Shown here: positions 1 through 6,890 of the stretch, piece by piece
Layout of the letters: each line of letters starts with the position of its first letter
Numbering within the stretch: position 1 is the first letter of the stretch
Source: Bacteroidia bacterium
Lineage (GTDB): Bacteria; Bacteroidota; Bacteroidia; Cytophagales; Cyclobacteriaceae
Direction of reading: 5' to 3'
NCBI GenBank assembly: GCA_012031955.1
Contig: JAAURZ010000047.1
Location: 1-9,583 of the forward strand
DNA length: 9,583 nt
Position numbers and translations under genes: made by a program
The notes under the pieces: generated by a model
Told to the model about the DNA's origin: nothing
What the model saw: the letters and a program-made list of their open reading frames with translations, nothing else
Database searches by the model: none

Positions 1-269
1 CGGCCGTAGTCGCGTACTATAACCCGGTGATCGGTGATTTTCACTTCTATTGTCTTGCCATATCCCATCATGTGCTCGTCGATGGAGTTGTCGATTACCT
101 CCTTTACGAGCACATAAATGCCGTCGTCTTTAGACGATCCGTCGCCCAACTTGCCAATGTACATGCCGGGACGGAGGCGAATGTGCTCGCGCCAGTCCAG
201 GGACTTGATACTCGACTCATTATATTCGAATGTGGAAGAACCACTTTCCTTTTTCGCTGTCTTAGCCAT
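1..269 (-). CDS. parE: DNA topoisomerase IV subunit B, N-terminal part (partial)
   Basis: This is the first 89 or so codons of a type IIA topoisomerase ATPase subunit; the rest lies beyond the window's left edge. Topoisomerase IV separates linked daughter chromosomes, with this subunit supplying ATP-driven clamp closure. The ATG is at 267-269. After a Lys-rich start the protein has [20 protein letters not shown], then [19 protein letters not shown], then VIDNSIDE, the GHKL ATP-binding motif with its Glu and Asn, and it runs off at VRDYGR. The spelling [21 protein letters not shown] is the Bacteroidota ParE form. GyrB of this phylum instead has a LEGLEAVRKRPAMYIG-type start, so ParE is preferred. 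No frameshift is seen in the visible part. Family assignment is very secure; ParE over GyrB is fairly secure. Confidence 0.9.
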   Translation of the reverse strand, partial: MAKTAKKESGSSTFEYNESSIKSLDWREHIRLRPGMYIGKLGDGSSKDDGIYVLVKEVIDNSIDEHMMGYGKTIEVKITDHRVIVRDYG

Positions 270-336
270 AAAAATTTTGTCAGGAGTTCAGAAGTGCCCG
301 ACGGTTAGAGTTTAAAAAGTGCGATTATGCACTAAT

Positions 337-359
337 AAAGTGAATTTTGCGATCACTTT
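337..359. repeat. 7-bp perfect inverted repeat in the parE upstream gap
   Basis: AAAGTGA (337-343) and TCACTTT (353-359) are perfect inverted arms around a 9-base AT-rich loop. The repeat lies between the stop of the membrane protein gene (414) and the start of parE (269), both on the minus strand. A second small inverted repeat, CACGCC/GGCGTG, sits next to it at 360-373. Together they could be a weak terminator of the upstream gene or an operator for parE. There is no clear T tract, so the role is unknown. The rest of 270-413 shows no gene. Confidence 0.3.
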
Positions 360-413
360 CACGCCCAGGCGTGGCGTGGTCATTGCAAAAATGCATCAGA
401 TAGGTATTCATAA

Positions 414-887
414 TTACCTGATTTTCAATAGCCATCTAACAACCGGGTCAAACTGGTTGTTTAGCTGAAAACTTTCTGAAATAAGATAAACCGGCCATGC
501 CACCGTCCAGGTAATGAACAGCAGCACACTGCCGAGCACGATGGCACCTGCACGGTCGAATGCGAATCGCTCGCCGCTATTAAACAGGCTGATGTAGCTG
601 AGTGCCATGATGAAGAAAATGTTCAGGGTAACAACCAGTCCATGGAACCAGGACCGAAGCGGCTCGTTGCGCGTGTATACCCTGCCCACCACATACACGA
701 GCACGTTGACCACGGCCAGGAACGCCAGGGAAATATAAAAGACACTGTCGCGCGACAATACTACGGGCGACACTCCCTCCTGCTGCACAATCACTGTTTC
801 AGAGAGGCTTGCGTACACGTACATAAGATTCGCAAACGCCGCAAGGAACGAAAGAAACCAAAACGCTCTAAAAATTTTCAAAATCAT
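414..887 (-). CDS. Four-helix integral membrane protein, function unknown
   Basis: This 157-residue protein starts at the ATG at 885-887 and ends with TAA at 414-416. A weak AAAGGTAAG-like site lies just upstream. Four hydrophobic segments are visible, at roughly residues 5-27, 48-68, 84-105 and 113-138. Between them are short polar loops, including a basic stretch near 69-80 (GRVYTRNEPLRSW). There is no signal peptide cleavage site, no enzymatic motif and no family I recognise. It is transcribed away from the fatty acid hydroxylase gene, 57 bases off, so the two may share a divergent control region. It sits upstream of parE on the same strand, but a 144-base gap argues against tight coupling. 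The reading frame is intact and the hydrophobic pattern is regular, so I take it as a real gene of unknown role. Confidence 0.75.
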   Translation of the reverse strand: MILKIFRAFWFLSFLAAFANLMYVYASLSETVIVQQEGVSPVVLSRDSVFYISLAFLAVVNVLVYVVGRVYTRNEPLRSWFHGLVVTLNIFFIMALSYISLFNSGERFAFDRAGAIVLGSVLLFITWTVAWPVYLISESFQLNNQFDPVVRWLLKIR

Positions 888-944
888 GTTCTTACCTTTA
901 CCGCATGTTCAAGTGCGCGCAAGTTAACACAAACCCGCTGATCT

Positions 945-2176
945 GTGAATCTCAACCCCATTGTTTTGTCCATACCTATCTTCTTCATCCTTATCGGTGT
1001 GGAATTGCTGGTGGCCCGGTTCACTCGTAAAGATCTGTACCGCTTTCCCGACGCCGTCGCCAACTTAAGTTGCGGCATCACGCAACAACTGTCGGGTTTG
1101 TTTCTTAAGATACTGGCCATCGGCGTTTACGAAATTCTGTATGAGAACTTCTCCTTGTTTGCGCTGGACAGCGAAGCGTGGTGGTATTGGGTGGCTCTTT
1201 TTCTGCTGGTGGACTTTAGCTATTACTGGGCCCACCGCATGAGCCACGAGATCAATTTGTTTTGGGGCGGCCATGTGGTGCATCATCAAAGCGAAGATTA
1301 CAACCTCTCGGTGGCACTTCGCCAAAGCTCATTTCAGGTGGTGTGGACGTTTGCTTTCAGCCTGCCGATTGCGTTCCTCGGTTTCGATACATTTCATTTC
1401 GCGCTCATCTCGTCGCTAAACACTTTGTATCAGTTCTGGATTCACACCGAAACCATCGGCAAGATGGGTTGGTTCGAATACATCTTCAACACGCCCTCGC
1501 ATCACCGTGTACACCATGGTCGCGATCCTAAATACATCGACAAAAACCACGCTGGCTCGCTCATTATCTGGGACCGCATGTTCGGTACCTTTCAGGCAGA
1601 AGAAGAAAAGCCAACCTACGGAATCACCAAACCACTCAACAGTTGGAATGCCATTTGGGCCAACGTCAGCCACTATGCCGAGATGGGGAAGGACATGAAG
1701 CGAATTCCGTTGTGGACCGACAAAATAAAATACCTGTTTAAGAAACCAGGTTGGATGCCGGACTATCTCGGTGGTTATCGCGCGGCGCCGGCCGTCGACA
1801 AAGGGACCTACAAAAAATATGAAACGCCAGCACCCCTGGCGTTGAACCTGTATGTGATGTTTCAATACCTGGTGTGCCTGCTGGGCACTGCCTTGTTACT
1901 TTTCAATGCCGATAAGTTCACGATGCCGGAAAAAGCGTTGGTCACACTCATCATCTCGATTACGGTGGTGAACAGCGGCGTGCTATTCGAAAAAAGAACT
2001 GGGTTTATTGGTCGGAGTTGGCGCGCATTTTTGTTGTGCCTGCCCTTGTGTTCTACCTTAGGCCCTCGCTGGTGCAGCATACGGTGTGGCTGTTAGTATT
2101 ATCGGTCTTTGTTGGCGTTAGCCTGGTTTGGTTTTTCAAAGTCACCCGCAATGAGACGACTGCTTCTGTTGCTTAG
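945..2176 (+). CDS. Fatty acid hydroxylase/sterol desaturase family membrane oxidase, AGMO-like (frameshifted)
   Basis: This is a membrane di-iron oxygenase of the fatty acid hydroxylase superfamily, which hydroxylates or desaturates lipid chains in the membrane. The histidine ligand motifs are all present: HRMSH (97-101), HVVHH (110-114), H167, HHRVHH (186-191) and H202. Hydrophobic helices lie near 5-23, 45-65, 80-95 and 130-155. A long C-terminal extension with more helices (about 300-410) resembles the alkylglycerol monooxygenase (TMEM195) layout. The start is GTG at 945, because an in-frame stop lies at 939-941. After Lys350 the frame breaks in an A6 run (1990-1995). Reading on in the -1 frame gives NWVYWSELARIFVVPALVFY and a further helix, ending at TAG 2174-2176. 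Adding one A gives about 410 residues. Without it the frame ends in a Cys-rich nonsense tail at 2096. The substrate cannot be told from sequence. Confidence 0.85.
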
Positions 2177-2531
2177 CCTTATTGTGTGGCTGTTGCTTGT
2201 GGCAGCGTGCTCGCGGCCGGTGCCAGTGTTTACGTCGTTCGATGTGGCCAAGTGGCGCGCCGACCGCAATGGCTGCGCGGGCTACAGGGCGGCGTCGCTT
2301 ACGGAGCTCAAATCGAAACAAGAGGAATTGCTGGGGCTGGAGGAAATGCAGATCATCGAATTATTGGGCCGGCCCGACCAAAACGAATTGTACAAGCGAA
2401 ATCAGAAGTTTTACTACTATTGGCTGAACCCATCGCAAGACTGTGACAGCACCCATGTTGCCGGTACCACGCTGCGGCTGGCGATACGATTTAATGCCAT
2501 GGGGCTGGCCAAGGAGGTGACGATTGAATGA
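2151..2531 (+). CDS. Small lipoprotein with SmpA/BamE-like motif
   Basis: This 126-residue protein starts at the ATG at 2151, where a typical lipoprotein signal begins: Arg-Arg, a run of Leu, then the lipobox LVAAC with Cys20. Upstream in-frame TTG/GTG codons would extend it but would spoil the signal peptide. The mature part has ELLGRPDQNELYKRNQKFYY followed by YWLNPSQDC. This looks like the LGxPD...YYY pattern of small SmpA/OmlA/BamE-type outer membrane lipoproteins, a resemblance only. Two Cys residues in the mature part (in NGCAG and QDCDS) could form a disulfide. The gene overlaps the last 26 bases of the restored hydroxylase frame, which suggests translational coupling and a shared transcript. 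It ends with TGA at 2529-2531. Its exact role is unknown. Confidence 0.75.
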   Translation: MRRLLLLLSLIVWLLLVAACSRPVPVFTSFDVAKWRADRNGCAGYRAASLTELKSKQEELLGLEEMQIIELLGRPDQNELYKRNQKFYYYWLNPSQDCDSTHVAGTTLRLAIRFNAMGLAKEVTIE

Positions 2532-2551
2532 TGGAAAAGCCGCTTCGCCCG

Positions 2552-2582
2552 GCCCCTTTTGTCGAGTGAAACGACACGGGGC
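2552..2582 (+). other. Imperfect hairpin after the lipoprotein gene
   Basis: GCCCC (2552-2556) pairs with GGGGC (2578-2582), and TGTCG (2560-2564) pairs with CGACA (2572-2576). There is a small internal loop between the two stems and a 7-base apical loop. It starts 20 bases after the lipoprotein stop. It could end the hydroxylase-lipoprotein transcript, but no T tract follows on the plus strand, so a classic intrinsic terminator is not shown. Confidence 0.4.
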
Positions 2583-2594
2583 ATTATGCAATCG

Positions 2595-2625
2595 TTTGAT
2601 TTAAAGGGATTTTTGGGTAAATTCG
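2595..2625 (+). promoter_or_regulatory. Candidate Bacteroidota promoter for the ArsC/Spx-like gene
   Basis: TTTG at 2595-2598 and TAAATTCG at 2618-2625 are 19 bases apart. This matches the phylum's -33 TTTG and -7 TAnnTTTG elements apart from one base in the latter. Transcription would start near 2632, just ahead of the ATG at 2649. This supports that start codon over the in-frame ATG at 2586. It rests on pattern matching only. Confidence 0.4.
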
Positions 2626-2648
2626 ATTACCATCAAACCCTCAGAGCC

Positions 2649-3056
2649 ATGCAATTCCATCCGAATCAGTTATTTCTGCTTTACGACCCGCAGACGTCCA
2701 CGGGCAGGCAGACGAGGGCCATCGCCAGAAGCATCAACAGCCACATTCTCGAGGTTGACGCCATCCACGAAAAGCTCGGCCCCACTTATTGGAAGGAAGT
2801 GGTGAACATGCTGGGGATAAACCCGAAAGACTTGCTCAACAAGTCGCACCCCGACTATCAGGCCAAAGTGCGTGGCACTTCTTACACTATGAATGGCTGG
2901 CTCGACGTGCTCATGTACAATCCACACCTGCTGCGCGCGCCTATTGCGATTTTCAACGGCAAGGCTGTGTTGTGTCAGCGCCCTACTGATGTACTGAAGC
3001 TGGAGATGGCGCCATCGTCAGTTCACAGGCTACCTCCCCACCTGCGCCGTGGCTAA
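2649..3056 (+). CDS. ArsC/Spx-like thioredoxin-fold protein lacking the CXXC cysteines
   Basis: This 135-residue protein resembles the ArsC/Spx branch of the thioredoxin fold as found in Bacteroidota. It has a first strand, LFLLYDP, then QTSTGRQTRAIARSI, where redox-active members carry CXXC or CX5R. Next come an EVD strand, YWKEVVNMLGINPKDLLNKS, then YQAKV, and finally HPHLLRAPIAIF-like text (here NPHLLRAPIAIF) and VLCQRPTDVLKLE near the C-terminus. The Thr/Ser/Gly replacements mean classic disulfide chemistry is unlikely; the only Cys is in VLCQRP. An in-frame ATG at 2586 would add 21 residues. I prefer 2649 because it fits the family's usual N-terminus and the candidate promoter. The last 18 residues look unlike the family and overlap the convergent neighbour by 27 bases, so a small indel near the 3' end is possible. 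Family fairly sure, function not. Confidence 0.75.
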   Translation: MQFHPNQLFLLYDPQTSTGRQTRAIARSINSHILEVDAIHEKLGPTYWKEVVNMLGINPKDLLNKSHPDYQAKVRGTSYTMNGWLDVLMYNPHLLRAPIAIFNGKAVLCQRPTDVLKLEMAPSSVHRLPPHLRRG

Positions 3057-3552
3057 CTGTGGCCAGGCGCGTTGGCCTGGCAGACCTTTGCTGCCGTTTG
3101 CCTTTGCCTTGTCTATTTTTTTCCGGAGTACGTTCACCAGCGCGTCCTTGCGGCTTGTAGTTGAGCGGGTAAAGGAGTGAGGTTTTGAAGAAGAACGCTT
3201 TGCCTAGTTGTTCTGCCTCGTACAAGTTCACCTTGTAAACGCCGCCGAGCGTTTGTATCTCTACGGATTCAATGTTCTCCAGGGGAATGATCAATTCCTG
3301 TCTTTTCAATTGCACGTACAGGAACTCGTCGTCGAAGGCCACCTGTTGCAACTTGGTGGCCATGCGCAATAAGGTATACAGGCCATAGCCAAAACTGGCG
3401 AGATGAGTAAGAATCAGGAAAAAATCGCCGTGCAATATCAAGTACGCGAACAGCGCTACAAACAAGGCGCCGTAAAGGGCATACAAAACCCATCGCAACG
3501 GTCCCAACCATCGCGTGGAGATATTCTGGGGCTTCTTTTTCTTTTCTGTCAT
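3030..3552 (-). CDS. Two-helix membrane protein with PH-like domain (frameshifted)
   Basis: The ATG is at 3550-3552. A basic N-terminus (MTEKKKKPQN) precedes two hydrophobic helices near residues 20-42 and 45-60. A soluble part follows with QLKRQELIIPLENIESVEI and a later FFFKTSLLYPLNYKP. The strand pattern 'used-in-place basic strand, IPLENIESVEI' is reminiscent of membrane-anchored bacterial PH-like domains; that is inference. After LNYKP the original frame turns into an Arg/Gly-rich tail running on to 2983. Shifting frame near 3150 instead gives KDALVNVLRKKIDKAKAN, a plausible amphipathic helix, and a TAG stop at 3030-3032. Either one extra base or loss of a GC dinucleotide explains this, giving about 173 residues. 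The restored 3' end overlaps the convergent Spx-like gene by 27 bases. Function unknown. Confidence 0.65.
3062..3081 (+). other. 7-bp hairpin just after the Spx-like stop codon
   Basis: GCCAGGC (3062-3068) and GCCTGGC (3075-3081) form a perfect 7-bp stem with a 6-base loop, starting 6 bases after the plus-strand stop at 3056. It could mark the 3' end of that transcript, but no T tract follows. It also lies inside the restored coding region of the convergent gene, so chance is quite possible. Confidence 0.3.
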
Positions 3553-3571
3553 TGCTGAAATCCTATCTTTG
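3542..3571 (+). promoter_or_regulatory. Bacteroidota-type promoter for the 3-hydroxybutyryl-CoA dehydrogenase gene
   Basis: TATCTTTG at 3564-3571 matches the -7 consensus TAnnTTTG exactly. It continues as TATCTTTGCA, a form often seen in this phylum. A TTTT at 3542-3545, 18 bases upstream, is a poor version of the -33 TTTG. Transcription would begin near 3577, leaving a leader of about 140 bases before the ATG at 3716. The promoter overlaps the first codons of the divergent membrane gene. Confidence 0.55.
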
Positions 3572-3605
3572 CAATCGCTTTAACGTATATTTTTATTTCA
3601 TAAAA

Positions 3606-3719
3606 ATGAGCATAAAGAGAACCATACCCGACGGGATGTTGATTGCACTGTCCTTTTTAGGGGAGTACTCTCAAGCCCTGGCGATTCCATCCCACCTAAA
3701 TCAAATTACTAACAGATGA
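3606..3719 (+). CDS. Possible 37-residue leader ORF upstream of hbd
   Basis: An ATG at 3606-3608 opens a 37-codon frame, MSIKRTIPDGMLIALSFLGE onwards, ending with TGA at 3717-3719. That stop overlaps the ATG of the dehydrogenase gene as ATGA, the arrangement of translationally coupled genes. It lies fully inside the predicted transcript leader and holds a short hydrophobic stretch (MLIALSFLG). I recognise no family. An ORF this short can occur by chance, no Shine-Dalgarno site is visible, and codon quality cannot be judged at this length. Kept as a weak candidate. Confidence 0.25.
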   Translation: MSIKRTIPDGMLIALSFLGEYSQALAIPSHLNQITNR

Positions 3720-4606
3720 AAAGCGTCGCAGTTATCGGATCGGGCACCATGGGTAACGGCATTGCCCACGTGTTCGCTCAATATGGTTATCATGTCACCC
3801 TGATCGACGTTTCCGCGGAGGCGCTTAAGAAAGGTTTGTCCACCATCGAAAAGAACCTCGACCGACAAGTTAGCAAAGGCTTGCTAAATGAAAATCAAAA
3901 ATCCGCCGCGCTTCAGTCCATTGCTACGACCACGCAACTTGACGCGGGCGTGAAAAATGCCGACCTCGTGGTGGAGGCCGCGACAGAGAATGTGGACCTG
4001 AAACTCAAGATATTCCGCGACCTGGATGAGCATGCGCCAGCAAATGCAATACTCGCCAGCAATACATCGTCCATATCCATCACCAAAATTGCCGCTGCCA
4101 CGTCGCGACCAGAGAAGGTGATCGGCATGCATTTCATGAATCCGGTGCCGATAATGAAACTGGTGGAGGTGATACGCGGCTATAGCACGAGCGACGTGGT
4201 TACCAAGGAAATAATGAAACTGTCGACGGCGCTCGAAAAGGTGCCGGTTGAAGTGAACGACTACCCTGGCTTTGTCGCCAACCGGATCCTGATGCCAATG
4301 ATCAACGAAGCGATCTATACTTTGTACGAGGGAATCGCCGGCGTTCAGGAAATCGATACGGTAATGAAACTTGGCATGGCCCACCCTATGGGCCCGCTTC
4401 AACTGGCCGACTTCATCGGGCTCGACGTGTGCCTCTCGATTCTGCGCGTGCTGCATGATGGCTTTGGCAATCCGAAGTACGCGCCTTGCCCCCTGCTCAT
4501 CAACATGGTAACCGCCGGACACCGCGGGGTGAAGTCGGGCATTGGCTTCTACCAGTACACGGCCGGCAGCAAAGAACTGGTGGTGTCGTCGCTTTTCAAA
4601 AAGTAA
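3716..4606 (+). CDS. hbd: 3-hydroxybutyryl-CoA dehydrogenase
   Basis: This 296-residue cytosolic enzyme oxidises (S)-3-hydroxyacyl-CoA to 3-ketoacyl-CoA with NAD(P), or runs in reverse. It would serve short-chain acyl-CoA breakdown, butyrate-type metabolism or hydroxybutyrate turnover. The N-terminal Rossmann domain has GSGTMGNG (GxGxxG, Gly8, Gly10, Gly13) and the acidic end of strand 2, LIDVS (Asp31). SNTSS (115-119) contributes to the active site. GMHFMNPVPIMKLVEVI holds the catalytic His139-Glu151 pair, and Asn189 sits in the signature DYPGFVANRILMPMINEA. The helical C-terminal domain includes KLGMAHPMGPLQLADFIGLD, typical of the single-domain enzymes rather than FadB fusions. Length and frame are normal and it ends with TAA at 4604-4606. 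It is among the few intact full-length enzyme genes here. No acetyltransferase or crotonase neighbours are seen, so the pathway cannot be fixed. Confidence 0.95.
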   Translation: MKSVAVIGSGTMGNGIAHVFAQYGYHVTLIDVSAEALKKGLSTIEKNLDRQVSKGLLNENQKSAALQSIATTTQLDAGVKNADLVVEAATENVDLKLKIFRDLDEHAPANAILASNTSSISITKIAAATSRPEKVIGMHFMNPVPIMKLVEVIRGYSTSDVVTKEIMKLSTALEKVPVEVNDYPGFVANRILMPMINEAIYTLYEGIAGVQEIDTVMKLGMAHPMGPLQLADFIGLDVCLSILRVLHDGFGNPKYAPCPLLINMVTAGHRGVKSGIGFYQYTAGSKELVVSSLFKK

Positions 4607-4636
4607 AAGGTCCTGACGGTATGTCCGTCAAGACCT
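4597..4636 (-). terminator. Hairpin terminator between convergent hbd and esterase genes
   Basis: AGGTC (4608-4612) pairs with GACCT (4632-4636) and TGACGG (4614-4619) with CCGTCA (4625-4630). One C-A mismatch lies between them, and TATGT forms the loop. Read on the minus strand, the stem is followed by TTTTACTTTTTG, a good U-rich tail for the esterase transcript, whose stop is at 4662. On the plus strand the stem starts 2 bases after the dehydrogenase stop and may also end that transcript, but only A residues follow there. Confidence 0.75.
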
Positions 4637-4661
4637 CTGTCAAAAAAAATGCGCACGTTAA

Positions 4662-6890
4662 TCAGTTCCGGATCAAAATCTTTCCGGAGTCTACCCGCTT
4701 ACCCTGGTGCACGACATGGTAGAAGTACAAACCTCTACTTGAAAAAATTGAACTGAAGCTGTTCTCTTTCCAGGGCCCGGAATAAATTCTGTTGCCCTGT
4801 TCATCGAGCACGATGACAGTATAATCAGTCAACTGCCCGGCGCTGGCTCTAGCCAGATCGATATGCCCATTTTCTTCGAGCATGGTGGCGATATCATCCG
4901 TATCGCGATTCTGTGTCATACCCTTACTCGTTGTCGGGTCTGTACTCATCCGCAGGTTCGCACCGGCGCCGGCAGCGGTAACGGAACCCGACAATACCAC
5001 CACGGTGACCTCGTCGGAGACTTCCGCATTGTCGTCGTCCCTAACTGTGAGCCTGTACACGAAAGTGCCGGCTTCCATGCCCGACAATTTCAGTGTGGCG
5101 ACGTGATCGATGCCAGCACGCAGCGGGGTCCTGATACTTGTTCCCAGAGCAGGTACGTGATGCTGCCGTCAGGGTCGGCGGCCGCGCCGGACACATCGAT
5201 TTCATTGGTGGGCAACATGACTGACAAATCGGGGCCGGCGTTAACGACAGGGGTAATATTGCCGACCTTCGCTACGGTCACGCTGACTTCATCATAGCTT
5301 TTCGCGCCCTTGTCGTCTGTGACTGTAAGCCTGTACACGTAGGTACCTTTTTCCAACTCCGAAAGTCTGAGGGTGTTGGATGTAATGCCGGCCATTTTTC
5401 CTTTGCCGCCGGACACATATTCCCACCAATATTTTACAATTGTACCGTCAGGGTCGCTTGCTGTAGCTTTTAGATTAATGCTATTGGCCGGCAGCGTGAT
5501 CGACTTGTCTTCGCCGGCGTTAACCACCGGGCTTTGATTTCCGTTGACAGGATTCGGATTCACTATCAGCGTCACCTGGTCGGCCGCGGTCGCACCGGCA
5601 TTGTCTGTGACTGTGAGCTTAAAAGTATAGCTGCCCTGCGCCAGGTCTGCGATAGCCAGCGTGGGTTTGTTGGTATCAGTCAGGGTGCGGCACCGCCAGT
5701 GGTTTTACTCCAGTTGTATGATGCAATGCTGCCGTCGGCATCGAGCCCTGAACCCGCCAGGTATGTGTTATTGTCTGGCAAAGTTATCGATTTGTCACCG
5801 CCAGCATCGGCAACCGGTTGCAGGTTTAAGAGGGATGTTACTGTCAGCTTTACATCGTCTGAGGCGGTGGCGCCCGAGTTGTCGGTAACGGTGAGCCTGA
5901 ATGTGTAATCGCCTGCCAGTATGCTTGTGAGGGTCATTTTTCTTGAGGTCGTTCCGCTCATTATAATCGATGCTCCCGAAACCTTCGACCAGCTATACGC
6001 CACGATTGTTCCGTCGGCGTCCGAGCCACTACCCGTTACCAGCAGCGACGAAAGCGGGAGGCTGACATTTTTGTCGGCACCTGCGTTTGCCTTAGGCAAT
6101 ACATTGGAGGGCTTTGCTGACGATGTTCCTTTTTTCTGGGCCATCAACCAATCATATACATTGGGGTTATGCACCGAGTGATCGGGTTTGTAGGCATTTA
6201 TCCAGGCATCGTGCTTCACACCGGGGTAGATGGTGAGTTTCGCCTGAGGGTTTGGCGCTGGCTGACAATTATTGATCGCGTTTACCATGTTCACGCTTCT
6301 GGATAATGGTACTACATTGTCGGCGTCGCCATGAAAGGCCCACACGGGAAGATTTTCAGCGGCGAGCAGGCAGGCTTTGGAGGTGAGGTTTCGGCTGCCG
6401 CATACAGGCGCTATTGCTGCAAAACCCCTGGATAGTCTTGCGCAGTCCACCAAGTGCCTCCGCCGCCGAGGCTAAGGCCGGTGAGATAAATGCGCGACTC
6501 ATCCACCCGCAGGTACGTCTTCACGTGGTTGAGTACTTCCATTACATACCAGGAAGGCCAGTCGCCGTAGTTGTCTTTCAGTTGCGGCGATATCAGTATG
6601 AACGGAAATTCGGTTCCCTGTTTAACATGCAATGGAGGCCCGTTGCGCGTTACGGTGGTTATGCTGCTTTCCAATACGGCAGGATTTGTTGTGTTGGTCC
6701 CCCGCTCTCCAATGCCATGGAGGAATATGACGATTGGATACATCGCCGGGTTTGAATTATAGTCCGGAGGTAAATACTCCAGGTAGCCGATTACGCTTTC
6801 GTTTGTTGTCTTAAATGTCTGCTGGGAATATGTGTTCGAATAAATACTCACCATGCCTGCCAGGAGCGGCAGCAAAATCCATCTGCTCAT
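4662..6890 (-). CDS. Secreted esterase with four PKD domains and type IX sorting signal (three frameshifts)
   Basis: The ATG at 6888-6890 opens a signal peptide (MSRWILLPLLAGMVSIYSNT). An alpha/beta hydrolase follows, of the PHB-depolymerase/ferulic-esterase-like kind. It has the FLHGIGERG oxyanion loop, nucleophile Ser140 in GLSLGG, Asp in HGDAD (189/191) and His227 in VKHDAW. Four PKD repeats come next (about 267-352, 359-446, 455-540, 545-630), each with an N-A-G-x-D start, SD(A/P)DG(T/S)I and LTVTD-like end. The last 50 or so residues (YTVIVLDEQGN... GLYFYHVV... SGKILIRN) look like a type A T9SS C-terminal domain, so the product is probably exported and cell-surface attached or released. 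Three breaks interrupt the frame, near 6424 (A4C4 run), 5689 and 5126 (G4 run). One missing base at each restores a single 743-residue protein. The substrate, a plant or polyester ester, is unknown. Confidence 0.85.

Noticed and set aside
360..373. CACGCC/GGCGTG as an intrinsic terminator
   Set aside because: The loop would be only two bases and no T tract follows on either strand.
1416..1865. 149-residue ORF antisense to the hydroxylase gene
   Set aside because: It lies entirely opposite the conserved histidine-motif coding region and has no recognisable domain.
1990..1996. AAAAAAG as a programmed -1 frameshift signal
   Set aside because: The heptamer is not in the required codon phase, no strong downstream stem was found, and six other breaks in the window suggest sequence error.
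3884..4522. 212-residue ORF antisense to the dehydrogenase gene
   Set aside because: It is the His- and Arg-rich complement of a strongly conserved gene; the composition is that of a shadow frame.
4662..5575. PKD-containing pieces as separate genes
   Set aside because: Neither piece has its own signal peptide or plausible start, and each break falls inside a PKD repeat that becomes whole when one base is added.
5090..6400. PKD repeat region as a CRISPR or tandem-repeat array
   Set aside because: The repeat unit is about 260-300 bases, diverged and coding; it reflects duplicated protein domains.
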